Assembly (NCBI GenBank): GCA_947448795.1
Contig: CANFOZ010000017.1
Coordinates: 1 to 46,109, forward strand
Origin: Bacteroidota bacterium
GTDB lineage: Bacteria > Bacteroidota > Bacteroidia > AKYH767-A > JAHEYN01
DNA length: 46,109 nt
Direction: 5' to 3'
Within the stretch, counting starts at the first letter, position 1, and each line of letters begins with the position of its first letter. Below, one piece after another: positions 8,873 through 17,970 of the stretch. The position numbers were made by a program, and so were the translations under genes. Below the pieces are notes generated by a model, which did no database searches, was not told the origin of the DNA, and saw nothing but the letters and a program-made list of their open reading frames with translations.

Positions 8873-9508
8873 TTATTGAAGAAATGGATTGTGCGTTTTC
8901 TCATGTCCAATTGTTGTGGAGGGGCCATGTCCGGGGTGAACAACAGTTTCATCGGGCAGTGGCCAAAGCTTTTGGCGGATGGAGTTTAGCAAGGTTTGGT
9001 GTTCGCCGCCTGGTAGGTCGGTGCGGCCTATACTCTCATAAAAGAGCACATCGCCAGCGATGAGTTGTTTGGTTTCTTTGTTGAAGAACACAACGCTGCC
9101 AGGTGAATGGCCTGGGGTGAAAAAAATGTCTAGCGTGGTGCTTCCAAAAACAATCGATTGGCCCTCGTTTATAAACTTCGCAGGAGCTGGTGATGGCTCG
9201 GCCGGCACACCATACATCCGAGCAACATCCATTAATGCGTCGAGCATTGGAAGGTCCAGTTCATGCATCTCCAAGCCTAGACCAAAGGTATTAGCCACCC
9301 ATTTGTTTCCTAAAACATGGTCGATGTGGCAATGCGTGTTAAGCAGTTTAACGGGTTTCAGTTTGTTGTCTTGCAGGTAGCTCATTAACTCTAGGCGTTC
9401 GTCTGCGTTAGCGCATCCTGGGTCGATGATAACGCATTCGCCCGTTGCATCGGACAATACATAGGTGTTTTCAGAGAAGGGATTGAAAGTAAAGGACTTG
9501 ATGTGCAT
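8873..9508 (-). CDS. MBL-fold metallo-hydrolase (glyoxalase II-like)
   Basis: I take MHIKSFTFNPFSENTY as the true start. The ORF-track start at 9556 adds 16 residues with no family match. This gives 211 aa. The metal-binding motif THCHIDH is at residues 58-64, PGHSPGSVVF supplies the next His, IAGDVLF the bridging Asp, and HPGHGPST the last His. This is a complete di-metal site of the hydroxyacylglutathione hydrolase-like subgroup. Such proteins act on thioesters or are persulfide dioxygenases; the sequence alone does not decide. It runs convergent to the YceI gene and is divergent from the large barrel gene. Confidence 0.9.
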   Translation of the reverse strand: MHIKSFTFNPFSENTYVLSDATGECVIIDPGCANADERLELMSYLQDNKLKPVKLLNTHCHIDHVLGNKWVANTFGLGLEMHELDLPMLDALMDVARMYGVPAEPSPAPAKFINEGQSIVFGSTTLDIFFTPGHSPGSVVFFNKETKQLIAGDVLFYESIGRTDLPGGEHQTLLNSIRQKLWPLPDETVVHPGHGPSTTIGHEKTHNPFLQ

Positions 9509-9567
9509 GTCTAAGGGTTTTTGTAAACATACAGCTTTTGTAGAAAATGCCTGCATCCGATACGCGC

Positions 9568-9594
9568 TTGTTTGCTTTTATTTGATTAAATTCG
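9568..9594 (+). promoter_or_regulatory. Possible promoter for the barrel/propeller gene
   Basis: TAAATTCG (one mismatch to TAnnTTTG) at 9587-9594 lies 8 nt before the chosen ATG, with a TTG 16 nt further upstream. This would give an almost leaderless mRNA. The spacing is short, so this is weak. Confidence 0.25.
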
Positions 9595-9602
9595 CAAGGT
9601 AC

Positions 9603-12600
9603 ATGCCCGTCATGCAAAGAGCCGGTTCCTTTTTCTCCACATTCTTTCTTCGCCTCGTCGTTGTTGCGTTCCTTTTGGTTTGCATGGCTCCAACGTTAGC
9701 GAATGCCCAGTTCTATCAGGGGTATCAAATGAATTTTGGCAAGAATAGGTTGCAGTATAACGATCTTTTTTGGACCTTTTATAGGCAGTCGCGATTTGAT
9801 GTCTATTCGTATCAAGGAGGGCAGGAGCTAGGCGATTTTGTGCGCAAAGCGGCCGGTGAGCACCTCGACGACATCGAGCGCCGCTTGGATTACAAGTTGG
9901 ATGGGCGCGTTCAGTTTATTGTTTTTAATAAACTGTCGGACATGCGTCAAAGCAATATCGGTTTAGTGACGGAAGAACCTTTCAACATTGGCGGCACAAC
10001 CAAAATTGTTGGCAACAAAATATTTTTGTACTTCACTGGCGACCATGCTCAGCTGCAAGAGCAGATTAGCTATGGGCTTGCACAGATTATGATCAATCAG
10101 ATTTTATATGGTGGCGACATTAAGAATGCCTTGCAAAATGCAGCTTTGCTCACCTTGCCTGATTGGTACATAACGGGTTTATGCGCCTATCTTTCGAAAC
10201 CCTGGGATGCCACCATCGACGATCGCGTGCGGGATGGAATCATCAACAACACCTATACCAAATTCAGCCGCTTAACTGGTGAGGATGCGCGCTATGCGGG
10301 GCAGTCTGTGTGGGCATTTATTGCGGACAAGTTCGGTGACGCATCCTTGTCGAATTTGCTCTACATGACACGAGTGAACCGCAATATCGAAAGTGCTTTC
10401 TTGTTTGTTTTGGGTATCAATTCGCGCGGACTTTCAGGAGCTTGGTACGATTATTACAATGTGCGCTATGCCCAAGATACTGTTAAGCGTATTACGCCAA
10501 TGTCTTCAATGCGTATGGGTAAAGCCGCTGTCAAACAAAACTACCAAATCAAGCTTTCACCTAGCGGCGATCGTCTTGCTTGGGTGAGCAACGATCATGG
10601 AAAATACGCTGTGCGTGTGGTCGATCTCTCAACGAATAAGCGCACTACGATCAAGAGAAAGGGCTATCGTAGCGTCGAGCATTTGACCGATGTTTCTTTT
10701 CCTGTGCTTGCCTGGAGTCCGGATGGTAAAACAGTGTCGCTCGTTTGCGAAGAAGTAGGTAAAGTATGGCTGGAACAGTTCGATCTTGAAAAAAAGGAGA
10801 GCAACAAGAGTCAAATTTTTAATATCGACAAGGTGTTGGATATGGCTTATTCCGACAATGGGAAGCTGCTTGTTATGTCGGCCGTAGTAAAAGGACAATC
10901 GGATGTATTTGTTTACAACACGCAGTCGCGGACTATGGATAACATCACCAACGATCGCTATGACGATTTTAATCCGCGTTTTGTGCAAGGCTCCCGGAAA
11001 ATTGTTTTTGCTTCCTGCCGTTTAAGTGATAGTATTGCTGTTTCCCGCAAGGATACCTTGCCAGGAATGACGCATACAGATCTATTCTTGTATGACTACA
11101 AAGGAAAAGCGCCGGTGTTGCAGCGCATCACGGCTACGCAAAACATAAACGAGTCCATGCCAACCGAGCTAGACAGTAGCCATCTTGTTTTTATTAGCGA
11201 TGCTAACGGCGTTCGGAATCGCTACATCGCTCATCTTGACAGCATACTCAGTTTTGTGGATACGATTGAGCACTACCGCGACAAAATAGATGTGTGGCCT
11301 GTGACGGATTATAGTCAAGGCATTATCAGTCAAGACATAAACGCCAAGCGAACCAAGATGGCGCAGTTTCATTACATCGAAGGTAAAGTACGAATGGTTA
11401 TTGTTGATGCGCCTTCAACTTCGAGGCTCGAATCGACTTCTTTGCAGGAGACCCCATTTCGGCTAAAGCAAAAACTAGCTGGAATGACAAGCGATGCCGC
11501 TGATAGAGTGCAAAAACCCGTCGTAATAGATGTTCGATCACCGATGCCTGGTTTAGATTTAAAAAATACTAGCTCGACTCCCTATTTTCAAAACGAGTTC
11601 CAGTATTTATCCACCGTTGCGGATACCATAAACCGAAATGGGCAACAAGCTGCGGTAGCAAGCAAGGATAGCATTTATCCACCGTCCATTAAAAAGCAAC
11701 CAGGAGTTTTAAAACGCAATTACAATACTGCTTTTGGCTCAAGTTACTTGCAGCTCCAATTGGACAACAGCTTACTTAGTCCTACTTACCAGTTATATGC
11801 CGGAGGCGGTCCGGTTACCTTTGGATCGGGGATGAATCTAAAAGCGTCTATAGCCATTAACGACCTCTTCGAAGATTACCGAATTACAGGCGCAATTAAA
11901 ACGTCTAATGACTTTCGAACACTTGGATATTACATTAGTGTAGAGAATCTAAAACATCGCCTCGATAAGCAATTGACATTCTATCGCGAAGGACGTATGT
12001 ATACTTTCGATGGATCGAACACCAAGATACGCGTGCAGACCAATGAACTGCGCTATCAATTGAAATACCCCTTTAGCGAGGTCTCTTCGGTGCGCACTAC
12101 TTTTGGTTTCAGAAGCGATCGAGCCGTTTATTTATCGACCGATATCCAGAATCTTCAGGTACCAAACTATTATGATAATTATCTGACCTTTAAAACAGAG
12201 TATGTTTTTGATAACACGATCAGTCGAGGATTAAATCTGTACCAGGGAATTCGCTTTAAAGCATTCTTTGAAATTATGCAGGAAGACGACTTGACTTTTG
12301 AAAACAACATACCAAAAACGATCAAGTTAAACAAGCCGATGTATGCTCCTGGCTTTGATTTTAGACACTATCAGAAAATTCATCGCGATATTATCTGGGC
12401 CAATCGCATCGCTGCTGCCACCTCTTTGGGTGAAGGTAAAATAGTATACTATTTGGGTTCGACGGATAGTTGGTCTAAGCCTCAGTTCAACTATTCCATC
12501 CCAATCGACAATTCGCAAAACTATGCCTTTCAAGCCTTGGCCACCAACCTGCGTGGCTTTCAGCAGAACATTCGAAACGGCAATTCTTTTGCTGTAATAA

Positions 12601-12944
12601 ATAGCGAGCTTCGTATACCTGTGTTCAAGTATTTAATGTCGCGACCAATAAAATCAGACTTTATAAAAAACTTTCAAGTGATCGGCTTTTGTGATGCGGG
12701 TTCAGCATGGACTGGGAAGTCGCCTTGGGCCGCGGCCAATTCATTGAACTCAAATGTGATAGAAAGTCCACCGTTTACAATCACGCTTGTTAATCAGCGC
12801 CAACCTATAGTTGCAGGTTACGGCTATGGCTTGAGAAGCCGTTTGCTTGGCTATTTTGCGCGCTTGGATTGGGCTTGGGGCTTTGAGAATGGGAAAACCA
12901 ATAAGCCTCGAATGCTGTATTTTTCTCTTGGAATGGATTTTTAA
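9603..12944 (+). CDS. Outer-membrane beta-barrel protein with TolB-like propeller and inactive peptidase-MA-like domain
   Basis: I choose the ATG at 9603 (MPVMQRAGSFF), directly before the signal peptide that ends LANAQ; the ORF-track start is a GTG inside the MBL gene. This gives 1113 aa. Order: signal peptide (1-37); an alpha/beta region with PDWYITGLCAYLS, as in peptidase-MA proteins, but where HExxH would be expected it reads QEQISYGLAQIM; WD40/PD40-type propeller blades (about 330-640, e.g. LAWSPDGKTVSLVCEE and FNPRFVQGSRKIVFAS); a spacer; then a C-terminal Omp85/BamA-like barrel with LRGFQQNIRNGNSFAVINSELRIPV and a final aromatic strand ending in F. It is probably surface-located with a binding or assembly role. 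The substrate is unknown. No catalytic site is visible. Confidence 0.85.
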   Translation: MPVMQRAGSFFSTFFLRLVVVAFLLVCMAPTLANAQFYQGYQMNFGKNRLQYNDLFWTFYRQSRFDVYSYQGGQELGDFVRKAAGEHLDDIERRLDYKLDGRVQFIVFNKLSDMRQSNIGLVTEEPFNIGGTTKIVGNKIFLYFTGDHAQLQEQISYGLAQIMINQILYGGDIKNALQNAALLTLPDWYITGLCAYLSKPWDATIDDRVRDGIINNTYTKFSRLTGEDARYAGQSVWAFIADKFGDASLSNLLYMTRVNRNIESAFLFVLGINSRGLSGAWYDYYNVRYAQDTVKRITPMSSMRMGKAAVKQNYQIKLSPSGDRLAWVSNDHGKYAVRVVDLSTNKRTTIKRKGYRSVEHLTDVSFPVLAWSPDGKTVSLVCEEVGKVWLEQFDLEKKESNKSQIFNIDKVLDMAYSDNGKLLVMSAVVKGQSDVFVYNTQSRTMDNITNDRYDDFNPRFVQGSRKIVFASCRLSDSIAVSRKDTLPGMTHTDLFLYDYKGKAPVLQRITATQNINESMPTELDSSHLVFISDANGVRNRYIAHLDSILSFVDTIEHYRDKIDVWPVTDYSQGIISQDINAKRTKMAQFHYIEGKVRMVIVDAPSTSRLESTSLQETPFRLKQKLAGMTSDAADRVQKPVVIDVRSPMPGLDLKNTSSTPYFQNEFQYLSTVADTINRNGQQAAVASKDSIYPPSIKKQPGVLKRNYNTAFGSSYLQLQLDNSLLSPTYQLYAGGGPVTFGSGMNLKASIAINDLFEDYRITGAIKTSNDFRTLGYYISVENLKHRLDKQLTFYREGRMYTFDGSNTKIRVQTNELRYQLKYPFSEVSSVRTTFGFRSDRAVYLSTDIQNLQVPNYYDNYLTFKTEYVFDNTISRGLNLYQGIRFKAFFEIMQEDDLTFENNIPKTIKLNKPMYAPGFDFRHYQKIHRDIIWANRIAAATSLGEGKIVYYLGSTDSWSKPQFNYSIPIDNSQNYAFQALATNLRGFQQNIRNGNSFAVINSELRIPVFKYLMSRPIKSDFIKNFQVIGFCDAGSAWTGKSPWAAANSLNSNVIESPPFTITLVNQRQPIVAGYGYGLRSRLLGYFARLDWAWGFENGKTNKPRMLYFSLGMDF

Positions 12945-12988
12945 TTTCAACCTCAATTAGACATACATTGGAAACTAAAGTAAATTCT

Positions 12989-13351
12989 ATGACAATCATT
13001 TTTATTTTATTGGCTATCGGCTTAGTAGCCGGTGTGCTCAGTGGGTTTATCGGTCTTGGCGGCGGCATTGTTGTGGTGCCAGCACTGATCTATTTTATAG
13101 GCATGAGTCAACACATGAGTCAAGGAACAACCTTGGCGATGATGCTTCCGCCAATCGGTATTCTCGGAGTTTACAACTACTACAAGAATCAGATGGTGGA
13201 CATGAAGGCCGCACTAATCCTTTCCGCATCCTTCATAATCGGTGGCTACTTCGGCTCTAAATTAGCGATCGGGCTTCCAGCGGAGGTGATTCGCAAGGTG
13301 TTTGGCATTGTCGTTCTTCTGCTTGCTTTGAAAATGATTTTTACCAAATAA
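12989..13351 (+). CDS. Half-size TSUP (TauE/SafE) membrane transporter-like protein
   Basis: The likely start is the ATG of MTIIFILLAIG; the ORF-track start at 12968 is a TTG. This gives 120 aa with three to four hydrophobic segments. The segment GVLSGFIGLGGGIVVVPALIYF is the hallmark repeat of TauE/SafE anion exporters, followed by QGTTLAMMLPPIGILGVYNYYK. Full-length members have two such repeats (about 250 aa), and only one is present, ending cleanly in a stop. A half-size unit would need to dimerise. It sits 3 nt upstream of the amidohydrolase gene, probably in the same transcript. The transported anion is unknown. Confidence 0.85.
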   Translation: MTIIFILLAIGLVAGVLSGFIGLGGGIVVVPALIYFIGMSQHMSQGTTLAMMLPPIGILGVYNYYKNQMVDMKAALILSASFIIGGYFGSKLAIGLPAEVIRKVFGIVVLLLALKMIFTK

Positions 13352-13354
13352 GCG

Positions 13355-14554
13355 ATGTCACTTATTGCCACCATAAAAGACTTAGCAAGTCGGCATTTGC
13401 CCGATGTTGTTGCCATTCGCCGTCACTTGCATCGCAATCCTGAGCTGTCGTTTCAGGAGCATGAAACAATGGCCTATATAGCTGCTCAGCTTGATTTGCT
13501 AGGAATACCCTACACTAGCGGTATTGCAGGCACTGGTATTGTGGCCCTTATTGAAGGTCTTGATCCTGAAAGCAAGGTAACGGCTTTGCGTGCAGATATG
13601 GATGCCTTGCCCATTAAAGAGGTTTCAGGTCGCGATTATGGCTCGCTTCATGAAGGCGTGATGCACGCCTGTGGTCACGATGCACACACCGCATCGCTCT
13701 TAGGTGCTGCATACATCCTTATGCAAACCCGTGCTCTTTGGAAAGGAACTGTGAAGTTGATTTTTCAACCCGGCGAAGAGAAATTGCCTGGCGGTGCATC
13801 CTTGATGATTAAAGAAGGGGCCCTGCAGAATCCAAGCCCAGCGAGCATCTTCGGGCAGCATGTGACGAACCTGTTTGCTGCAGGCAAGGTTGGATTTAGG
13901 TCGGGCTTGTATATGGCTTCCACCGATGAATTGTATCTTACGATTAGCGGAAAGGGTGGTCACGCAGCTATACCGGCCAACTACATCAATCCTTTATTGA
14001 TTGCATCCAAGGTGCTGTTGGTTATGAACGAAAAGTTTATGGATCCTAAAACCAAGCTTCATACAGCGCATCCAACCGTGCTTGCTTTTGGTAAAATAAG
14101 CGGCATGGGCGCTACCAATGTGATACCGGATCAGGTTTTTATGGAAGGCACCTTTCGCACGATGAACGAAGAATGGCGGGCAGAAGCGCATCTCTTGATT
14201 ACGCAGATAGCGCAAGAAGAAGCTGAAAAGATGGGAGGCAAGGCGGAGGTAAAAATTAGCAAAGGCTATCCTTTTTTAATCAACGACGAGCCTTTAACCA
14301 AGCGTGCGAAACAGCATGCAATTGACTATCTCGGAGCTGAGCATTTGATTGATTTGGACCTGTGGATGGCCGCCGAAGATTTCGCCTACTATTCGCAAGT
14401 GATGCCGGCCTGTTTTTACCGCTTCGGTATCCGCAACGAAAGTAAAGGCATTACCTCATCTGTGCACACCTCCAGCTTTGATATCGACGAGGAAGCACTT
14501 CGAACCTCAACGGGCATGATGGCTTGGTTGGCTATCGCCGAGTTGCAATCCTAA
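13355..14554 (+). CDS. M20 family amidohydrolase (N-acyl-amino acid / hippurate hydrolase type)
   Basis: 399 aa. Metal ligands of the M20D subgroup are visible: MHACGHDAHTA (C106, H108), PGEEKLPGGA (E141-E142), FGQHVTN, and a C-terminal AAEDFAYYSQVMPACFYRFG segment. N-terminal VAIRRHLHRNPELSFQE is also diagnostic. Members remove acyl groups from N-acyl amino acids or act on indole-3-acetyl-amino acids; the substrate cannot be set from sequence. It follows the TSUP gene with a 3-nt gap. It ends 14 nt from the convergent recQ stop with no terminator seen. Confidence 0.93.
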   Translation: MSLIATIKDLASRHLPDVVAIRRHLHRNPELSFQEHETMAYIAAQLDLLGIPYTSGIAGTGIVALIEGLDPESKVTALRADMDALPIKEVSGRDYGSLHEGVMHACGHDAHTASLLGAAYILMQTRALWKGTVKLIFQPGEEKLPGGASLMIKEGALQNPSPASIFGQHVTNLFAAGKVGFRSGLYMASTDELYLTISGKGGHAAIPANYINPLLIASKVLLVMNEKFMDPKTKLHTAHPTVLAFGKISGMGATNVIPDQVFMEGTFRTMNEEWRAEAHLLITQIAQEEAEKMGGKAEVKISKGYPFLINDEPLTKRAKQHAIDYLGAEHLIDLDLWMAAEDFAYYSQVMPACFYRFGIRNESKGITSSVHTSSFDIDEEALRTSTGMMAWLAIAELQS

Positions 14555-14568
14555 GCAAGACCCACGAT

Positions 14569-16758
14569 TTAGTTCCCTAGTTCCGACATGAACTTGATCC
14601 GCATCAAGCGAATATCCGTGCTTGAATAATCGTTTTCGCCAAGTTCAATCAATGCAGCTTCAACAGAATCATTATCGGCCGACTGGAAGTATTCATACAC
14701 TTCTTGTTGGCGTTCTTGATCGATAATGGTGTTGATGTAATAACTGATATCGATACGCGTACCTGAGCCAACGATAATCTCAATCTCGTCGAGCACCGCA
14801 TCCGTTTGAATACCGCGTGCTCGTGCAATATCAGGCAAGCCCAACTTGCGATCGATGCTTTGAATAATTTGAATCTTCTGAATCGATTTATTGGCCACCG
14901 ATTTGATGATCATATCTACAGGTCGCTCGATCTCTTTTTCTTGCACATACTGTGCAATGGCTTCCACAAAGGCTTTGCCAAATTTCATGGCTTTCCCTGC
15001 GCCAACACCGGTGATGTTTTTTAATTCATCGATGGTGATTGGATATTGAATGGTCATCTCCTCTAAGGAGTTTTCTTGAAAGATTACAAAAGGAGGAAGG
15101 TTGAGCTGTTTGGCGATTCGTTTGCGCAGGTCTTCAAGCAGTGCGAAGAGTTCGCTGTCGGCCGCGCCAGCAGACCCTTGTGGCGGGTTTTCGCTGTCCT
15201 CATCCATCTCGATACCTTCGTAATCGTGATCTTTGGTAAGCATGAAAGAAACCGGGTTGGCTAAGAATGCGCGCCCAGCGTCGGTAAGTTTTAGCAGCCC
15301 GTAATTTTCGATGTCTTTTGAGAGTAATTCTTCAAGCACCGCTTGTCTTACCGCGGCATTCCAAAACTTCTCGTCGTACTCTGAGCCTTCCCCGAAGATT
15401 TCGAGTTTATGGTGGTCGTATGATTTAACCTGCGGCTCCGCTTTACCCATTAAGATATTAATGACATGCTCGGCAACAAATTTTTCTTTGACGATATTCA
15501 CCACTTCCAGCAGCTGCGCTATTTCTTCCTTGCCTTCGAATTTTGTTTTTGGATGCAGGCAATTGTCGCAGTTGCCACAATTTTCGGTGGTGTACACTTC
15601 TCCGAAATAGTGCAAAAGTTGTTTCCTGCGGCAGGATGATGCTTCAGCGAAAGCGACGGTTTCCAACAACAGTTGTCGGCCAATATTTTGTTCGGCCACC
15701 GGTTTGTTGTTCATGAATTTCTCCAGCTTCTCAATGTCTTTATAGCTATAGAAACAGATGCATCGACCTTCGCGTCCGTCACGTCCGGCACGCCCTGTTT
15801 CTTGGTAATATCCTTCTAGTGATTTCGGGATGTCGTGGTGAATGACAAAGCGCACATCGGGTTTATCGATACCCATTCCAAAAGCAATGGTAGCAACGAT
15901 AACATCGATATCTTCTTTAAGAAACTGGTCTTGCGTTGCACTGCGCACCGAAGCATCAAGTCCGGCATGATAAGGCAGGGCTTTGATGCCATTTGCAATG
16001 AGCATTTGGGCTACTTCTTCTACCTTTTTGCGGCTTAAGCAATAGATGATGCCTGATTTGCCTGCGTTATTCTTTACATACCGCACAATTTCTTTTATCA
16101 CGCCAACCTTTGGGCGAACCTCGTAATACAGGTTCGCACGGTTGAAGGAGGCCTTGAATACGTTGGCATCCATCATGCCTAAATTTTTCTGAATGTCTTG
16201 TTGCACCTTCGGTGTGGCGGTAGCTGTGAGGGCTAGGATAGGGACCATTCCGATCCGTTCGATGAGCGGCCGCAGACGGCGATACTCGGGTCTGAAGTCG
16301 TGCCCCCATTCGGAGATACAGTGCGCTTCATCAATAGCGAAAAAGGAAATTGGGATGTCGTGTAAAAAATCGACATTCTCTTCTTTTGTAAGCGACTCGG
16401 GTGCTACATAGAGCACTTTGGTGCGTCCCGATTTGATATCCTTGCGTACTTGTGTGATCTCCGTTTTCGTTAACGAGGAGTTCATAAAATGCGCCACGGC
16501 ATCGTCTGTACCAAATCCGCGCAGCGCATCGACTTGGTTTTTCATCAAGGCAATGAGTGGGGAGATAACAACCGCTGTTCCCTCACTGATTAACGCCGGA
16601 AGCTGATAGCAGAGCGATTTACCACCTCCCGTTGGCATGATAACGAAGGTGTCTTTGCGATCTAAAATGCTTTGTATAATGGCTTCCTGCTCTCCTTTAA
16701 AGGTATCAAAACCAAAGAAACGAAGAAGGGAGGCGGATAAGGGTTCAGCAGTGGGCAT
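14569..16758 (-). CDS. recQ: RecQ ATP-dependent DNA helicase
   Basis: 729 aa, somewhat longer than E. coli RecQ (about 610). Domain order: superfamily 2 helicase with Walker A MPTGGGKSLCYQLPA (41-55), the DEAH box (143-146) and the aromatic-rich loop CISEWGHDFRPEYR; helicase C with HAGLD and QETGRAGRDGREG; zinc domain with CRRKQLLHYFGE and CGNCDNC; winged helix; HRDC (about 525-600); and a C-terminal extension of about 120 residues (SYYINTIIDQERQQEVYEYF). This is the Bacteroidota-type RecQ with a helix-rich tail. It is a 3'-5' helicase for recombination and fork repair. It is divergent from the glycosyltransferase gene that opens the glycan locus. Confidence 0.96.
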   Translation of the reverse strand: MPTAEPLSASLLRFFGFDTFKGEQEAIIQSILDRKDTFVIMPTGGGKSLCYQLPALISEGTAVVISPLIALMKNQVDALRGFGTDDAVAHFMNSSLTKTEITQVRKDIKSGRTKVLYVAPESLTKEENVDFLHDIPISFFAIDEAHCISEWGHDFRPEYRRLRPLIERIGMVPILALTATATPKVQQDIQKNLGMMDANVFKASFNRANLYYEVRPKVGVIKEIVRYVKNNAGKSGIIYCLSRKKVEEVAQMLIANGIKALPYHAGLDASVRSATQDQFLKEDIDVIVATIAFGMGIDKPDVRFVIHHDIPKSLEGYYQETGRAGRDGREGRCICFYSYKDIEKLEKFMNNKPVAEQNIGRQLLLETVAFAEASSCRRKQLLHYFGEVYTTENCGNCDNCLHPKTKFEGKEEIAQLLEVVNIVKEKFVAEHVINILMGKAEPQVKSYDHHKLEIFGEGSEYDEKFWNAAVRQAVLEELLSKDIENYGLLKLTDAGRAFLANPVSFMLTKDHDYEGIEMDEDSENPPQGSAGAADSELFALLEDLRKRIAKQLNLPPFVIFQENSLEEMTIQYPITIDELKNITGVGAGKAMKFGKAFVEAIAQYVQEKEIERPVDMIIKSVANKSIQKIQIIQSIDRKLGLPDIARARGIQTDAVLDEIEIIVGSGTRIDISYYINTIIDQERQQEVYEYFQSADNDSVEAALIELGENDYSSTDIRLMRIKFMSELGN

Positions 16759-16792
16759 GTAGGACGATAGTCAATTTGTGCTTAAATTTAAA

Positions 16793-16800
16793 TAAATTTG
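16793..16800 (+). promoter_or_regulatory. Possible -7 element before the first glycan block
   Basis: TAAATTTG matches TAnnTTTG, about 95 nt before the GT2 start. A TTTG lies upstream at 14-nt spacing, shorter than usual. The 136-bp recQ/GT2 gap holds no better plus-strand candidate. Confidence 0.3.
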
Positions 16801-16894
16801 TCGGATTAGAATACACGTTTTTGTTATTTCTTTGCTAATCAGTTCATTCTTTTTTTTTACTGTCATGCGTTTGTAAAATTCATCGCTTTTTTGT

Positions 16895-17623
16895 ATGTTA
16901 AATTCCTTTTCGCGGATCGCAGTCATCATTCCAGCATTCAATGAAGAGCAGGCTATAGCTGATGTAGTGCACCAGATACAACAAGTGGCAATTCGTGAGC
17001 ATTTGCAGCTTACAGTTGTTGTGGTTAATGACTGCTCGCGCGACAACACCGCTTCAATCATAGATGCACTGCCTTGTGTTTCTCTTCATCTGCCTGTCAA
17101 TTTAGGCATTGGCGGTGCTGTACAAACAGGCTTTCGGTATGCTTTCCGCAAAGGATATGATTATGCAGTGCAAGTAGACGGCGACGGTCAGCATCCAGCT
17201 GAAGCTATTCCAGCACTATTGAAAGCAATAGAACAGCAAGAGGCTGACGTGCTGATTGGCTCTCGATTCATTGCAAAGACAGGCTTTCAGAGCTCCTTTA
17301 TGCGCCGTGTGGGGATTCGTTTTTTTTCACATCTCAATTATTTACTTACGGGTATTCGTGTTGCTGATAGTACCTCAGGATTTAGAATGCTTAATCGTAA
17401 GGCATTAGCAGTGGTTGACGATTATTATCCAGACGAATATCCGGAGCCAGAGGCCATCATCTTATATGCTTTTAACAATCTCAAAGTGGCTGAGCATCCT
17501 GTTGAAATGCTAGAACGACAAGGAGGTGTTTCTTCTATCAACTCGCTCAATTCCTTCTATTATATGTTCAAAGTAAGCATAGCGATTCTGTTTACTTATA
17601 TCCGAATCCGCAGAAAAAAATAA
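16895..17623 (+). CDS. Family 2 glycosyltransferase, DPM1-like soluble form
   Basis: 242 aa. Nucleotide-binding start IAVIIPAFNEEQAIADV, then VVVNDCSRDN, GIGGAVQTGFRYAF, and the metal-binding DxD in VQVDGDGQHPAEAIP (D95-D97), with IGSRF and STSGFRMLNRKAL. This pattern is typical of dolichyl/polyprenyl-phosphate mannosyl- or glucosyltransferases. It lacks the two C-terminal membrane helices of GtrB. Two nt downstream is a DUF2304 gene, a common partner of such GT2s, which may supply the membrane anchor (inference). It is the first gene of the plus-strand block of five. Confidence 0.93.
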   Translation: MLNSFSRIAVIIPAFNEEQAIADVVHQIQQVAIREHLQLTVVVVNDCSRDNTASIIDALPCVSLHLPVNLGIGGAVQTGFRYAFRKGYDYAVQVDGDGQHPAEAIPALLKAIEQQEADVLIGSRFIAKTGFQSSFMRRVGIRFFSHLNYLLTGIRVADSTSGFRMLNRKALAVVDDYYPDEYPEPEAIILYAFNNLKVAEHPVEMLERQGGVSSINSLNSFYYMFKVSIAILFTYIRIRRKK

Positions 17624-17625
17624 AC

Positions 17626-17970
17626 ATGGAACGTATACAAATCATTGCTATTGTTGGCAGTTTGCTCTTCCTCGGCTTTATCGGTCGTTTGATCATCAAA
17701 GGTAAATTGCGCGAAGAATATGCCATTGTATGGATCATCTGCACGGCTATTCTCATTCTCTTTTCTTTTTGGCGACACGGACTCGATTTGGTTGCTTATC
17801 ACCTCGGTGTATATTCACCGCCGAATACTGTTTTCATGGGAGCTATCATTGCTGTGCTCGTTTACCTATTGCATTTATCAATCGTGGTTTCTAAATTACA
17901 AGCACAGAATAAAACCATGGCACAAGAGATGGCTTTGCTAAAGAATAAGCTTGAGCAAAAACAGGCATGA
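17626..17970 (+). CDS. DUF2304 family small membrane protein
   Basis: 114 aa with three hydrophobic helices (about 4-22, 34-50, 65-88) and a charged coiled tail (KLQAQNKTMAQEMALLKNKLEQKQ). The IIKGKLREEYAIVWI motif after the first helix is the hallmark of DUF2304. Members usually sit directly after a DPM1-like GT2 gene, as here, and are thought to act with it at the membrane. No enzymatic residues are visible. It overlaps the next gene by ATGA. Confidence 0.9.
   Translation: MERIQIIAIVGSLLFLGFIGRLIIKGKLREEYAIVWIICTAILILFSFWRHGLDLVAYHLGVYSPPNTVFMGAIIAVLVYLLHLSIVVSKLQAQNKTMAQEMALLKNKLEQKQA

Noticed and set aside
9465-9602. N-terminal extension of the barrel gene to a GTG at 9465
   Set aside because: It overlaps the MBL gene start, has no family match and would bury the signal peptide that begins at MPVMQRAG.
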